42,021 nucleotides of DNA from Hyphomicrobiales bacterium (GCA_021775475.1 JAJFHS010000037.1:1-42021), one strand, 5' to 3'. Positions 8,150-16,431 are shown, numbered from the stretch's first letter. The notes: generated by a model from the sequence alone, not told the origin. Numbers and translations: made by a program.

Positions 8150-9406
8150 ATGAACTCATCGAGTGTATCTGCCTATAGCCTTGCTGACTTTTTCTTCCCA
8201 GACAGCGATGATCCTTTGATGCCTTCTCAGGATTTTGCCGATTGGCGACGCGAAACCAGCTGGGCAACTTCATTGTATGAACAAAGCCTCGTCAATGGTC
8301 CTGTTCCGCGCGCATTACTCATGGTGGACAACACCCCTCAACCGGTCATTAATCTGGCCTCATATAACTATCTGGGACTGGCCAAACACAGCGAAACCAT
8401 TGCCGCCGCCAAGGCGGCTCTGGATCGCTACGGCACCGGGGCCTGTGGCTCTCCCATATTGTCTGGTATGACCGATTTGCACAGGGAGTTGGAAGAACGC
8501 CTCAGCCAGTTTGTCAATCGTGAACAGACAATGCTGTTCAATAGTGGTTTTGGCGGTGCGCTTGGCATGTTGGCCGGGCTTTTGCGCCGCGACGATGTGG
8601 CAATCCTTGACGCCAAAAGCCATATTAGCCTGATCGATGGGGCCAAACTTTCCGGTGCCCGCATTGCCCTTTTTGAACACAATGATGCAAATTCGCTCGA
8701 TGCGCTCTTAACCAAATACGCCGATCGGCGAAGAATCGTCGTAACAGAAGGTATCTTCTCAATGGATGGAGATATGGCTGATTTGTCCAAGATCGTGCCC
8801 GTAGCAGAACAACACGGCGTCGGTATTGTTGTCGATGAAGCTCATTCGATCCTCACCTGTGGTGAAAACGGCCGCGGCGTCACCGATCTTTTTGGCGTTG
8901 ATGATAAAGTTTTGATCAAATACGCAACATTTTCCAAAGCCTTTGGCGCCATAGGGGGCTTCGTTAGCGGGCCAGACAGAACTCTGGATTACCTGCGGTA
9001 TTATTCAAATCCATATGGATTTTCATGTGCCCTGCCACCCTCTGTTATCGCCACCATTCTTACCAGCTTGAAAATAGCCTCTAGAGACAACTCCCGGCGC
9101 GATAAAATGCAGGAAAACAGCGTTTATTTCCGGACCCAGTTGAATAATTTAGGAATAAGTACCGGGAACTCAGTCTCGCAAGTCGTGCCCCTCATTATCG
9201 GATCTGACCAACGGCTCCTGTATGAACTGGGCTTGGAGCTGCGCGCGCGTGGTTTGTTTATTCCCACGGTAGATTACCCTTCGGTTCCAGAGGATTCATT
9301 GCGTTTTCGGGCGTCGATCACATCCGAACATACCCGCCAGGATCTGGACGAAGCGCTGAATATTATTGAAGACACCGTGGTGCGGAGATTGAAAAAAAAG
9401 CAATGA
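8150..9406 (+). CDS. Alpha-oxoamine synthase (serine palmitoyltransferase / KAPA synthase family)
   Basis: This protein of 418 residues is a PLP-dependent alpha-oxoamine synthase. Visible landmarks are SYNYLGLA (71-78), GSPILSG (100-106), SHISL with the cofactor-stacking His158, VVDEAHS with PLP-binding Asp229, and TFSKAFGAIGG with the Schiff-base Lys263. Enzymes of this family condense an acyl thioester with an amino acid with loss of CO2; serine palmitoyltransferase uses serine to give 3-ketosphinganine. Length matches the family. The gene is followed, with a 4-base ATGA overlap, by a full set of acyl-chain enzymes including an ACP, so its acyl donor is probably an ACP-bound chain and it serves as the chain-release enzyme. 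Other members (BioF, CqsA, Fum8-like) use other amino acids, so the substrate is open. ATG 8150 has CAAGGGGG about 10 bases upstream. Confidence 0.85.
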   Translation: MNSSSVSAYSLADFFFPDSDDPLMPSQDFADWRRETSWATSLYEQSLVNGPVPRALLMVDNTPQPVINLASYNYLGLAKHSETIAAAKAALDRYGTGACGSPILSGMTDLHRELEERLSQFVNREQTMLFNSGFGGALGMLAGLLRRDDVAILDAKSHISLIDGAKLSGARIALFEHNDANSLDALLTKYADRRRIVVTEGIFSMDGDMADLSKIVPVAEQHGVGIVVDEAHSILTCGENGRGVTDLFGVDDKVLIKYATFSKAFGAIGGFVSGPDRTLDYLRYYSNPYGFSCALPPSVIATILTSLKIASRDNSRRDKMQENSVYFRTQLNNLGISTGNSVSQVVPLIIGSDQRLLYELGLELRARGLFIPTVDYPSVPEDSLRFRASITSEHTRQDLDEALNIIEDTVVRRLKKKQ

Positions 9407-10356
9407 CGGTCGTCTTCATGTTTCCCGGACAAAGTTCGTGCTATCCCGCATTACTGGATCGGATCATCAAAGGTTGGTCACCGGCAAAAAAAATTATTGA
9501 AAATGCTTCCGAGATACTCTCGCGCGACCTTCAAAACCAATATCAGGGGGATATCAATCAACAGTTTAAATGTAATCAGGATATTCAGGTCGGGGTTTTC
9601 CTGACATCTTATTTATATCAAATGATTCTGAGCGATAATGGTATTTATGGTGATTTGTCTCTAGGCCAGAGCCTGGGGGAGTACAATCATCTGGTCCATA
9701 TCGGCGCCCTTGATTTTCACGAGGCACTAAAGCTGGTCGACACCCGAGGCCGGATTTATGATCGGGGCCCAAATGGTATGATGGCTTCCATTTTTCCCCT
9801 ACCTCAAGACGAACTGGAAAGTTATCTGCGACATGTTAGACATCGGGGCGTGGTGCAGATTGCAAACTTAAATTCCCCGTCTCAAAATGTTATTGCTGGC
9901 GATCGTTTAGCCGTTGAAGCTGCCATTGAACTGATCAACAGTGAAGACTTGGGCGTGCAAATTGTCGTTATTGAACGCAGTATTCCCATGCACGTTTCTA
10001 CCTTTGAACCTGCGGCAAAGGATTTTCTGCCTCATCTGAAAAACGCAAACTGGCAGCCGGCAAGGCTTCCCTATATCCCTAACGTGCTCGCTGAAATTCA
10101 ACATCATCCGGAAAAAAGAAATTTTGTTTCTTTACTTGAGCAACACGTTTTCAGTCCGGTGCAATGGCGCGCCTCGATTGATCTGATTTGCGAACGCTAT
10201 CAGGATCTCCGGTTCGTAGAAGTTGGGCCCGGGCATATTTTGTTCAATTTGCTGCAAAAGTCATGGCATAAGGTGCGCAAATATAAAACCGACGATAAAC
10301 AGGATTTAGCATCGCACCTTCCAACGTTGATCAAGGAGTTGTCCAATGTTACTTGA
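9403..10356 (+). CDS. Free-standing acyltransferase (malonyl-CoA:ACP transacylase-like)
   Basis: This 317-residue FabD-like protein has FPGQS at 7-11, the nucleophile elbow GQSLGEY with Ser90, Arg115 in DTRGRIYD (the residue that holds the malonyl carboxylate in FabD), NSPSQNVIAGD at about 157-167, and catalytic His197 in IPMHVSTFE. It would load malonyl onto the operon's ACP. The usual GHSLGE elbow reads GQSLGE here, so the His next to the nucleophile is replaced by Gln, which may alter rate or substrate choice. Arg115 favours a dicarboxylic acyl group over acetyl. It overlaps the oxoamine synthase by 4 bases and the dehydratase by 11, so it is translationally coupled. Confidence 0.85.
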   Translation: MTVVFMFPGQSSCYPALLDRIIKGWSPAKKIIENASEILSRDLQNQYQGDINQQFKCNQDIQVGVFLTSYLYQMILSDNGIYGDLSLGQSLGEYNHLVHIGALDFHEALKLVDTRGRIYDRGPNGMMASIFPLPQDELESYLRHVRHRGVVQIANLNSPSQNVIAGDRLAVEAAIELINSEDLGVQIVVIERSIPMHVSTFEPAAKDFLPHLKNANWQPARLPYIPNVLAEIQHHPEKRNFVSLLEQHVFSPVQWRASIDLICERYQDLRFVEVGPGHILFNLLQKSWHKVRKYKTDDKQDLASHLPTLIKELSNVT

Positions 10357-10870
10357 GGGCTTGGATGAAATAATAAAAAAACTCCGGCGCTCACCCATTT
10401 ACAAGAATAGTGGAGACGCAAAGACGCACCATATGGGCCGCGATGTTATTCACACACTATTGCCCCATCGCGATCCTTTCTTGTTGATCGATGCCATCGA
10501 TGCGCTGGATCGGGAGAAAAAAATCATTCGCGGTGTGAAACATATCCAAAAAACAGACCCGGTATTCGTCGGCCATTTTCCTGACAAGCCGGTTTACCCG
10601 GGTGTTTTGCAGGTCGAGGCCATGGGGCAATTGGCTCTTTGTCTGGTGCGACTATTAAATACCGAAGACATGGATGATTCCTCCCTTAATATCCGGGCAA
10701 TTAAAATTCATCACGCTGTTTATATGGCCCCTGTCTACCCGGAATACGACCTCGCAATCCATGCTTGTGTCATTGAAGATAACGGCATTACTGCTATCTG
10801 TGCGGGTCAAATATATAACGGTTCAACATTATGTTCATGTTGCGTGCAGGAGGTGTATTTTGTCGAATAA
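10346..10870 (+). CDS. FabZ-like (3R)-hydroxyacyl-ACP dehydratase
   Basis: This 174-residue hot-dog-fold protein carries LLPHRDPFLLID at 38-49 and GHFPDKPVYPGVLQVEAMGQ at 76-95, the FabZ signature with catalytic His77 and Glu91. It dehydrates beta-hydroxyacyl-ACP to the trans-2-enoyl-ACP. About 30 N-terminal residues precede the conserved domain, making it somewhat longer than housekeeping FabZ. It sits between the acyltransferase and ketosynthase genes, overlapping both by 11 bases. A second, dedicated FabZ in a biosynthetic operon implies an acyl chain built separately from primary fatty acid synthesis. Confidence 0.9.
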   Translation: MLLEGLDEIIKKLRRSPIYKNSGDAKTHHMGRDVIHTLLPHRDPFLLIDAIDALDREKKIIRGVKHIQKTDPVFVGHFPDKPVYPGVLQVEAMGQLALCLVRLLNTEDMDDSSLNIRAIKIHHAVYMAPVYPEYDLAIHACVIEDNGITAICAGQIYNGSTLCSCCVQEVYFVE

Positions 10871-12143
10871 ACGTATTGCCATAACCGGCATGGCCATCAA
10901 TGTCCCGTTAAGTGATACGCTCGATGGATTTCACCATGCTTTAATGGCCGGAAAATCAGCAGTATCAAACTGGAAAAAATTTGATGTTTCGGAAATTTAC
11001 AGCAAGGTGGGCGGTGACCTGGCTAAATATGACATCAAAGTCAAACTTGCAGAAATTGAAAATCTGCTTGAACCGAAAATGTACAAACGCCTGCGAAATT
11101 TGATTCGCCGGGCTCCATGGTCGACGCAACTTTCAATGCTGCTGGCAGCCAGCGCCTGGGTAGATTCCGGCATTCAAGATGCAAATTTAAATCCGGGTGA
11201 TATTGGCGTCATTCTCGCGGGCCATAATATTAATTCCCATTATACCGATCAAAACCGCGAAGTTTTTCTCGAAGAGCCTGATTACATAGATCCAATGTAT
11301 GCGCTTCGCAGTCTGGATACCGACCATGCGGGATCCGTGTCGGAAGTTATCCAGGCAAAGGGGCCAATTTTCACGGTTGGCGGGGCCTGCGCCAGTGGCA
11401 ATTTGGCCCTTCGGTGCGCCGTGGATGAAATTCGCCATCACGATCTTGATGTGGTGTTTGCCGTTGGTGCCGTTTTAGATTTTGCACCCATTGATCTCCA
11501 TGCCATGGCTTTGATGGGGGCGATTTCATTTGAAAGCTTTAATGACGAGCCCGAAAGGGCCAGCCGACCCTATGACGCTGATCGCGAGGGTTTCGTACCG
11601 TCTCATGGCGGTGGCGTTTTGGTTGTTGAAGATTTGGAAAAAGCCGAACGTCGAGGTGCCAGGATTTATGCGGAAGTTTTGGGAGTGGAAGCCAACGCAG
11701 ACGCCAACCACCTGCCGCAACCTTCAGAGGAAGGGCAAATTGCCGTCATGCAGCGCGTATTGGAACGCAGCAGCATAAGACCTGAAGACGTCGAGTATAT
11801 TAATGCCCATGCGACTTCTACTCCCCTTGGTGATATCACCGAAATCCGCGCCATCAAACGTGTGTTTGGCGATTATGCAAAGGCGCTGACAATTAATGCC
11901 CCCAAATCCATGCTTGGCCATACGTGCTGGTCTGCACCAATTGTGGAAACAATCTCTGCGATCATGCAGATGAACGCCAGCGAAGTACATCCCTCGATTA
12001 ATATCGAAAACCTTGATCCAGAAGTTGACCTCGACATCTGTCGTGGAGCGGGTATACCGTTGGAAATTAATTACATGATGAAAAATTCATTCGGGTTTGG
12101 CGGTATTAACTGCGTCAGTCTCTTTAAAAAGTACAATAATTAA
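10860..12143 (+). CDS. FabF-like 3-oxoacyl-ACP synthase with intact Cys-His-His
   Basis: This 427-residue thiolase-fold ketosynthase has the nucleophile Cys177 in VGGACASGN, His317 in NAHATSTPLGD, and His354 in SMLGHTCWSAP, so all three catalytic residues of elongating KAS I/II enzymes are present. It should extend ACP-bound chains by decarboxylative condensation. It is the only ketosynthase in the operon. Operons with HMG-synthase cassettes usually also encode a decarboxylase-type ketosynthase with Cys replaced by Ser; none is seen here. Start: TTG 10860 is preceded by a perfect AGGAGG at 10848-10853, 6 bases away; the frame extends further upstream but inside the dehydratase gene without such a site. 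Confidence 0.88.
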   Translation: MSNKRIAITGMAINVPLSDTLDGFHHALMAGKSAVSNWKKFDVSEIYSKVGGDLAKYDIKVKLAEIENLLEPKMYKRLRNLIRRAPWSTQLSMLLAASAWVDSGIQDANLNPGDIGVILAGHNINSHYTDQNREVFLEEPDYIDPMYALRSLDTDHAGSVSEVIQAKGPIFTVGGACASGNLALRCAVDEIRHHDLDVVFAVGAVLDFAPIDLHAMALMGAISFESFNDEPERASRPYDADREGFVPSHGGGVLVVEDLEKAERRGARIYAEVLGVEANADANHLPQPSEEGQIAVMQRVLERSSIRPEDVEYINAHATSTPLGDITEIRAIKRVFGDYAKALTINAPKSMLGHTCWSAPIVETISAIMQMNASEVHPSINIENLDPEVDLDICRGAGIPLEINYMMKNSFGFGGINCVSLFKKYNN

Positions 12144-12155
12144 AATCGGAGCAAG

Positions 12156-12899
12156 ATGATGAACTTCTTCATAACCGGTGGCTCACGCGGAATTGGGGCA
12201 GACATTGTTCGCGGTGTTTTGGAGGCAGGTCACAATGTTGCTTTCACTTATGTGGAGCGTGAAGATGCCGCCAGTTCTGTGGTTAAATGGGCCCAGGAAA
12301 ATGCTCCCGACAGAATCTGTTGCGCCTACAGACTTGATGTGCGCGATTCCGATGCGGTCGAGCTGGTTGTTGATCAGGTCAATGAGGATTTTGATGATAT
12401 TCAAGTTGTCATCAACAATGCCGCAGTGAACCGTTTGGGATTGGCGGTGTCGATGTCCAATGAAAACTGGCAAGATACAATCGACGTCAATCTGACTGGT
12501 GCGTTCTACGTTACTCGCCAGTTTTTGCCCACATTCCTAAGCAACAGGTCGGGGCGCTTTATCCATATTTCATCGGTAGCCATGAACGGCATGGCCGGCC
12601 TTAGCGGCTACAGCGCCAGCAAGGCTGGATTATCGGGCCTGTCATCCTCTATCGCCAAAGAATATGGGCGCAAGGGCATTACCAGCAATATGTTGATGCT
12701 GGGCTTCTTTGATACCGATATGACCCGCGAGCAAATGCCCGAACATCAAAAGGCATTTTGGCAACAATTTTGCCCGGTTGGTCGCATGGGTAAATTGAAT
12801 GAGATAACAGAGGCTGTTCTTTTTCTTTCCTCAGAAAAATCCGGCTTTGTAAATGGCGAAACGATTTCATTAACCGGAGGGCTGCAGTGGGCACCGTGA
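12156..12899 (+). CDS. FabG-like 3-oxoacyl-ACP reductase (SDR)
   Basis: This 247-residue short-chain dehydrogenase has the NAD(P)-binding TGGSRGIG at 7-14, NNAA at 87-90, Ser139/140 in HISSV, and the classic Tyr152-x3-Lys156 (GYSASK). The Y-x3-K spacing marks a ketoreductase rather than an enoyl reductase. It would reduce the beta-keto group made by the ketosynthase, or possibly the 3-keto group of the oxoamine synthase product, since no other ketosphinganine-type reductase is apparent. GGAG lies 5 bases before the ATGATG start. Its 3' end overlaps the HMG-CoA-synthase-like gene by 13 bases, and its terminal codons contain that gene's ribosome-binding site. Confidence 0.88.
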   Translation: MMNFFITGGSRGIGADIVRGVLEAGHNVAFTYVEREDAASSVVKWAQENAPDRICCAYRLDVRDSDAVELVVDQVNEDFDDIQVVINNAAVNRLGLAVSMSNENWQDTIDVNLTGAFYVTRQFLPTFLSNRSGRFIHISSVAMNGMAGLSGYSASKAGLSGLSSSIAKEYGRKGITSNMLMLGFFDTDMTREQMPEHQKAFWQQFCPVGRMGKLNEITEAVLFLSSEKSGFVNGETISLTGGLQWAP

Positions 12900-14140
12900 C
12901 GGCATACGAACACGGCGACTTGGGCATCGAAAAAATACGGGTCTATCCAACAACAATGTCCTTGGACATAAGCAAGATGTGCGACGCTCGTGCCATGGAC
13001 GCACAACAAGTTCAAACTGATTTTCTAATTGATAAAAGAGGGGTTAACCCACCTTGGGAAGACACCGTAACGATGGCGGTAAATGCTGCCAACTCGATGC
13101 TGACGGACGAAGATCGCCAAGCCATAAGATTGTTGATTGTCGGCACTGAAACAGCTGTTGATCAGGAAAAACCCGTCAGTTCGTGGATCCATCGGTTTTT
13201 AAAACTCAACTCCCAATGCCGAAATTTCGAAGTTAAGCATGCGTGTTATGCCGCCACAGGTGGTCTCCAGATGGCTCTGTCATGGCTGGCCTCTCCCATG
13301 TCCGGTGACCATAAGGCACTAATTATCAGTGCTGATCAAAGCCTGATTTCTATAGGAGAAGCTCATGAACACGTAACGGGTGCGGGCGCAGCTGCGGTTC
13401 TGTTATCCAAGCAGCCACGCCTGATTGCATATGAACTTGGAAAAAATGGCATCTATGCTGCCGAGGTTTCAGATGTTATCCGCCCCACACCAAGAGTTGA
13501 AACCGGAAATGGGGGCTTAAGTCTTGTCTCATATTTTGACGCGCTTGAAGAGGCGTACCAAAATCATACCGAGCAGTTAGATGAAGAAATTGACTTCAAT
13601 ACCTATTTCGACTGGAATCTCTATCATATGCCGTTTGCGGGCATTGCTTATCGTGCGCACCGGACCCTGGTGCTTATGTCCGGAAATTATTCAAAACAGG
13701 AAACGAGACAATTTTACCAGCAGAAATCCGAGCCAACAACGCACTTCGCCCGTTTGACGGGGGGAACTTATGGTGCCACCACATTTGTTGGACTGTTGGG
13801 CCTTGTCGAAACGGCATCCGGTTTTGAAGCTGGGCAAAGGTTGGGGATTTTTGCCTACGGCTCTGGTTCATGCGCCGAGTTCTATAGTGCCATCATTCTG
13901 CCCGAAGCAGCTGATGTTGCTCAGGAGGCAGGCCTGGAAAAACTGATAGCGGATCGCTATTCTCTATCGATAGAGGAATATGAAACCATAGAAACCATTC
14001 GTGATCAAAACCTTATGGCGGCAGATTTCATACCCGACCGCAACATATGTGGAGATTGGTATAAGCGCAGATATGAGGGCCAAGGTCATCTGGTTCTCAA
14101 TAACGTCGTCGGCCATTATCGCCACTACGAGTGGAGTTGA
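12887..14140 (+). CDS. HMG-CoA synthase-like beta-branching enzyme (HCS, PksG type)
   Basis: This 417-residue protein has the full triad of the HMG-CoA synthase family: Glu88 in GTETAVD, nucleophile Cys120 in EVKHACYAATGG, and His247 in LYHMPFAGIAYRAH. In polyketide systems such as PksG and CurD this enzyme adds an acetyl carbanion from an acetyl-ACP to the beta-keto group of an ACP-bound chain, giving a 3-hydroxy-3-carboxymethyl branch. The two ECH-type genes directly downstream complete the standard beta-branching cassette, which makes that role much more likely than the mevalonate pathway; no other mevalonate gene is present. The GTG 12887 start has GGAGG at 12876-12880, six bases upstream. 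It overlaps the reductase by 13 bases. Confidence 0.88.
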   Translation: MGTVTAYEHGDLGIEKIRVYPTTMSLDISKMCDARAMDAQQVQTDFLIDKRGVNPPWEDTVTMAVNAANSMLTDEDRQAIRLLIVGTETAVDQEKPVSSWIHRFLKLNSQCRNFEVKHACYAATGGLQMALSWLASPMSGDHKALIISADQSLISIGEAHEHVTGAGAAAVLLSKQPRLIAYELGKNGIYAAEVSDVIRPTPRVETGNGGLSLVSYFDALEEAYQNHTEQLDEEIDFNTYFDWNLYHMPFAGIAYRAHRTLVLMSGNYSKQETRQFYQQKSEPTTHFARLTGGTYGATTFVGLLGLVETASGFEAGQRLGIFAYGSGSCAEFYSAIILPEAADVAQEAGLEKLIADRYSLSIEEYETIETIRDQNLMAADFIPDRNICGDWYKRRYEGQGHLVLNNVVGHYRHYEWS

Positions 14141-14142
14141 AT

Positions 14143-14865
14143 ATGGGCTATCGTATAATTGTACCAGAAAGGATTTCCATAAAAACAATTTCAAAGTTCA
14201 ATCAGGAATTGACACAAGCGCTGGCCGATACCGCGACGCGATGCATTGTTTTGGGCGGCCAAAACGATGTGTTCTGCGAAGGTCTGGATTTTGCAAATCT
14301 GGCATCTGGAAAAGATGATGAATTTTTTTCGACAATCAAAATGTTTGCCCAATGCCTGCTGACACTTCGTATGTCCCCGAAGCCAACGATCGTTGTCATT
14401 AACGGAACTGCCCGTGGCGGCGGTGTAGGGTTCGTTGCAGCTTGCGATGTCGCCATAACGTCTGATGCAAGTGTCTTTTCAATTCCCGAAGTTTTGTTTG
14501 GAATATTACCGGCAGTAATTTATCCGTTTTTGCTTGAACGGATTTCAAACAAAAAATGCCAACTATGGGCTTTAACCGGGCAAAGCAAGAGTGCTGAGGA
14601 AGCCCTGGTCTCAGGTCTCGTTGATGAGGTCGTTGCGAAAAACAAACTTGAAACCGTTGCGACTGGTTGGGTGCGCACTCTTTCGCGCGGGCAATCTAAA
14701 ACGGTTGTGGCTCTCAAACATCTGGACGCTTTAGCAAACGATCGACAAGAAGCCATTGAACGTGGCATCGCGCTGACAACAGATGCACTGCAAAATGCGG
14801 AGGTTCGCGCAGCATTAGAGGAGTTTGATAAAACCGGTCTTCCGCCCTGGGAAAACAGAACATGA
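14143..14865 (+). CDS. ECH1-type enoyl-CoA hydratase-like dehydratase (PksH type)
   Basis: This 240-residue crotonase-fold protein has the oxyanion-hole segment FCEGLDF (44-50), GTARGGGVGF (88-97), and PEVLFGILPA (115-124) with the acidic residue Glu116 expected for a dehydrating ECH1. In beta-branching cassettes ECH1 removes water from the 3-hydroxy-3-carboxymethyl-acyl-ACP to give a glutaconyl-type intermediate. The EVLFGILPAVIYPFL stretch is characteristic of the PksH-like subgroup as I remember it. I chose ATG 14143, with GGAG at 14134-14137 five bases upstream, over GTG 14131 and TTG 14137, which overlap the upstream stop. The end overlaps ECH2 by 4 bases. Confidence 0.85.
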   Translation: MGYRIIVPERISIKTISKFNQELTQALADTATRCIVLGGQNDVFCEGLDFANLASGKDDEFFSTIKMFAQCLLTLRMSPKPTIVVINGTARGGGVGFVAACDVAITSDASVFSIPEVLFGILPAVIYPFLLERISNKKCQLWALTGQSKSAEEALVSGLVDEVVAKNKLETVATGWVRTLSRGQSKTVVALKHLDALANDRQEAIERGIALTTDALQNAEVRAALEEFDKTGLPPWENRT

Positions 14866-15626
14866 GCGCCCCGAAAAAAAATAACGTCCTGGTATCCTGG
14901 GATATAGATGCAAATGGCGTTGCCGTCATTAATATGCATGATTTGGAAGGCCAGAACGCCCTTTCCGAGATTTTTGTCGAGGCTTTGTTGACAGGTTTTA
15001 CCGCTATCGTTGACAATCCGTTGAGCAGGGTGATTGTCCTCACGGGAACACCAGATGTTTTTTGTTCCGGTGCACCAAAGGAAGTCCTCAAACAGTTAGC
15101 TCGGCAAGAACTGGTTCCAAGTGATATTGAATTACCACGTTTTCTGTTAAATCTGCCATTGCCAATGATTGCCGCTATGGAGGGCCATGCCATCGGCGGT
15201 GGCCTGTCGCTGGGCATTTGTGCCGACATAGTAATGATCTCACGCGAAAGCCGTTATGGGTGCAGTTTTATGAACATGGGAATTTCACCGGGAATGGGCA
15301 CCACACGATTGCTGGAACACGTCATGTTGCCAGCCGTAGCTCATGAGCTGTTATTTTCAGGTGAGTACCGACGCGGGATTCAATTTGAAGACTGTGGTGG
15401 GTTCAACTATATCCTTCCGCGCCAACAGGTATTGCCCAAGGCTCTTGATCTGGCAATGCGCATTGCAGAAAAACCACGCGTTTCGCTTGAAACACTCAAA
15501 AAGGGTCTTGCTGAAAGAAGATTGGCAATGTTCGAAGAAGCTTTCACGCTTGAACAAAACATGCATAACATCACCTTGAAACAACAAGAAGTGCGCCAAC
15601 TCATTGAGGATGAGTATGTTGAATGA
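14862..15626 (+). CDS. ECH2-type enoyl-CoA hydratase-like decarboxylase (PksI type)
   Basis: This 254-residue crotonase-fold protein has FCSGAPKE (67-74), GHAIGGGLSLG (108-118), and a C-terminal NMHNITLKQQEVRQLIE stretch. ECH2 enzymes such as PksI and CurF-ECH2 decarboxylate the glutaconyl-ACP made by ECH1 to leave a methyl (or exomethylene) branch. They use a Lys near the active site and a His near the C-terminus; Lys73 and His235 are good candidates here. There is no Glu at the usual hydratase position, where MGISPGMG is seen, which fits a decarboxylase. It is coupled to ECH1 by ATGA and overlaps the next SDR by 11 bases. Confidence 0.85.
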   Translation: MSAPKKNNVLVSWDIDANGVAVINMHDLEGQNALSEIFVEALLTGFTAIVDNPLSRVIVLTGTPDVFCSGAPKEVLKQLARQELVPSDIELPRFLLNLPLPMIAAMEGHAIGGGLSLGICADIVMISRESRYGCSFMNMGISPGMGTTRLLEHVMLPAVAHELLFSGEYRRGIQFEDCGGFNYILPRQQVLPKALDLAMRIAEKPRVSLETLKKGLAERRLAMFEEAFTLEQNMHNITLKQQEVRQLIEDEYVE

Positions 15627-16428
15627 TCTAAAGGGAAAAACAGTTCTGATCACCGGCGGTACCAAAGGGATTGGTCTGGCCTGTGGCCTGGCGTTTGGCA
15701 AGCAGGGCGCCATTTGCACGTTAACGCATAAGTGGGGCAGTGCTGATGAACATCTGATACGCAAACAGTTTGCAGAGGCAGGTGCGCCCGAACCCTACAT
15801 CGTTGAAGCTGATACTCGTGAAGATGAAGACACCCGCGCTCTGCTGCGTGATATTCGAGAGCGCTGCGAGCGCATTGAAGTCTTCATACCAGGTGTCGCC
15901 TTTGCCCAGATCGTAAATAGCCTAGGTGATATCTCCAGGCGCTCATTGCTTCAAAGCGTCGAATATACTTCGTGGCCTATGGTTGGTCATTTGCAGGAAA
16001 TTAAAGAGATATTTGACAATTATCCTCGATATGTAATCGGTTTGTCTTCTCGTGGGCCCGATGAGTTTCATTTGAATTATGACGTAGCGGCGGCCTGCAA
16101 AGCGATGCTGGAAACTCTCTGTCGCTATCTTGCAAATCGTCTGGCAAATGACGATGTTAGAGTTAATGTGGTGCGCACAAAATTTGTTAGTACAGAATCT
16201 CTGAACTCGACGGCGGGACAAGATTTCGAGCCATTCGTCAAGGCACTAAATCCGGACGCTTATATACCAATTGATGATGTCGCCGACGCCGTTTTAGCAT
16301 TATGTAGTGGCCTCATGGATGGTATTAGCGGGCAGGTCCTCATGGTCGATGGAGGGGCTAGCTTTTACGACAATCTTATGGGAATGTACAATCGACGCAA
16401 TGAGCGCACTACGGTACCAAATGGGTGA
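15616..16428 (+). CDS. SDR enoyl-ACP reductase-like protein 1 (Y-x6-K type)
   Basis: This 270-residue SDR has TGGTKGIGLA at 13-22 and a catalytic Tyr155-x6-Lys162 (NYDVAAACK). The six-residue spacing is characteristic of FabI and FabL enoyl-ACP reductases, not of Y-x3-K ketoreductases. The GAPEPYIVEADTRED and LETLCRYLANRL segments also resemble FabL-like SDRs. It would saturate the enoyl-ACP made by the FabZ-like dehydratase, or reduce the branched enoyl product of ECH2. ATG 15616 has GAGGA at 15606-15610 five bases upstream. A paralogue follows the ACP gene, so the operon has two of these. The likely NADPH-side segment HKWGSADE (38-45) is shared by both. Confidence 0.75.
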   Translation: MLNDLKGKTVLITGGTKGIGLACGLAFGKQGAICTLTHKWGSADEHLIRKQFAEAGAPEPYIVEADTREDEDTRALLRDIRERCERIEVFIPGVAFAQIVNSLGDISRRSLLQSVEYTSWPMVGHLQEIKEIFDNYPRYVIGLSSRGPDEFHLNYDVAAACKAMLETLCRYLANRLANDDVRVNVVRTKFVSTESLNSTAGQDFEPFVKALNPDAYIPIDDVADAVLALCSGLMDGISGQVLMVDGGASFYDNLMGMYNRRNERTTVPNG

Positions 16429-16431
16429 AGA

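Noticed and set aside
8150..9406. BioF (biotin synthesis) as the function of the oxoamine synthase
   Set aside because: No bioA, bioB or bioD gene is near; neighbours are chain-building and lipid genes.
10674..10859. Extended N-terminus for the FabF-like ketosynthase
   Set aside because: It would lie inside the dehydratase gene; TTG 10860 has a perfect ribosome-binding site and gives a normal FabF start.
12887..14140. Mevalonate-pathway HMG-CoA synthase
   Set aside because: No HMG-CoA reductase or other mevalonate gene is nearby, while ECH1, ECH2 and ACP genes are directly linked, so the beta-branching role fits better.
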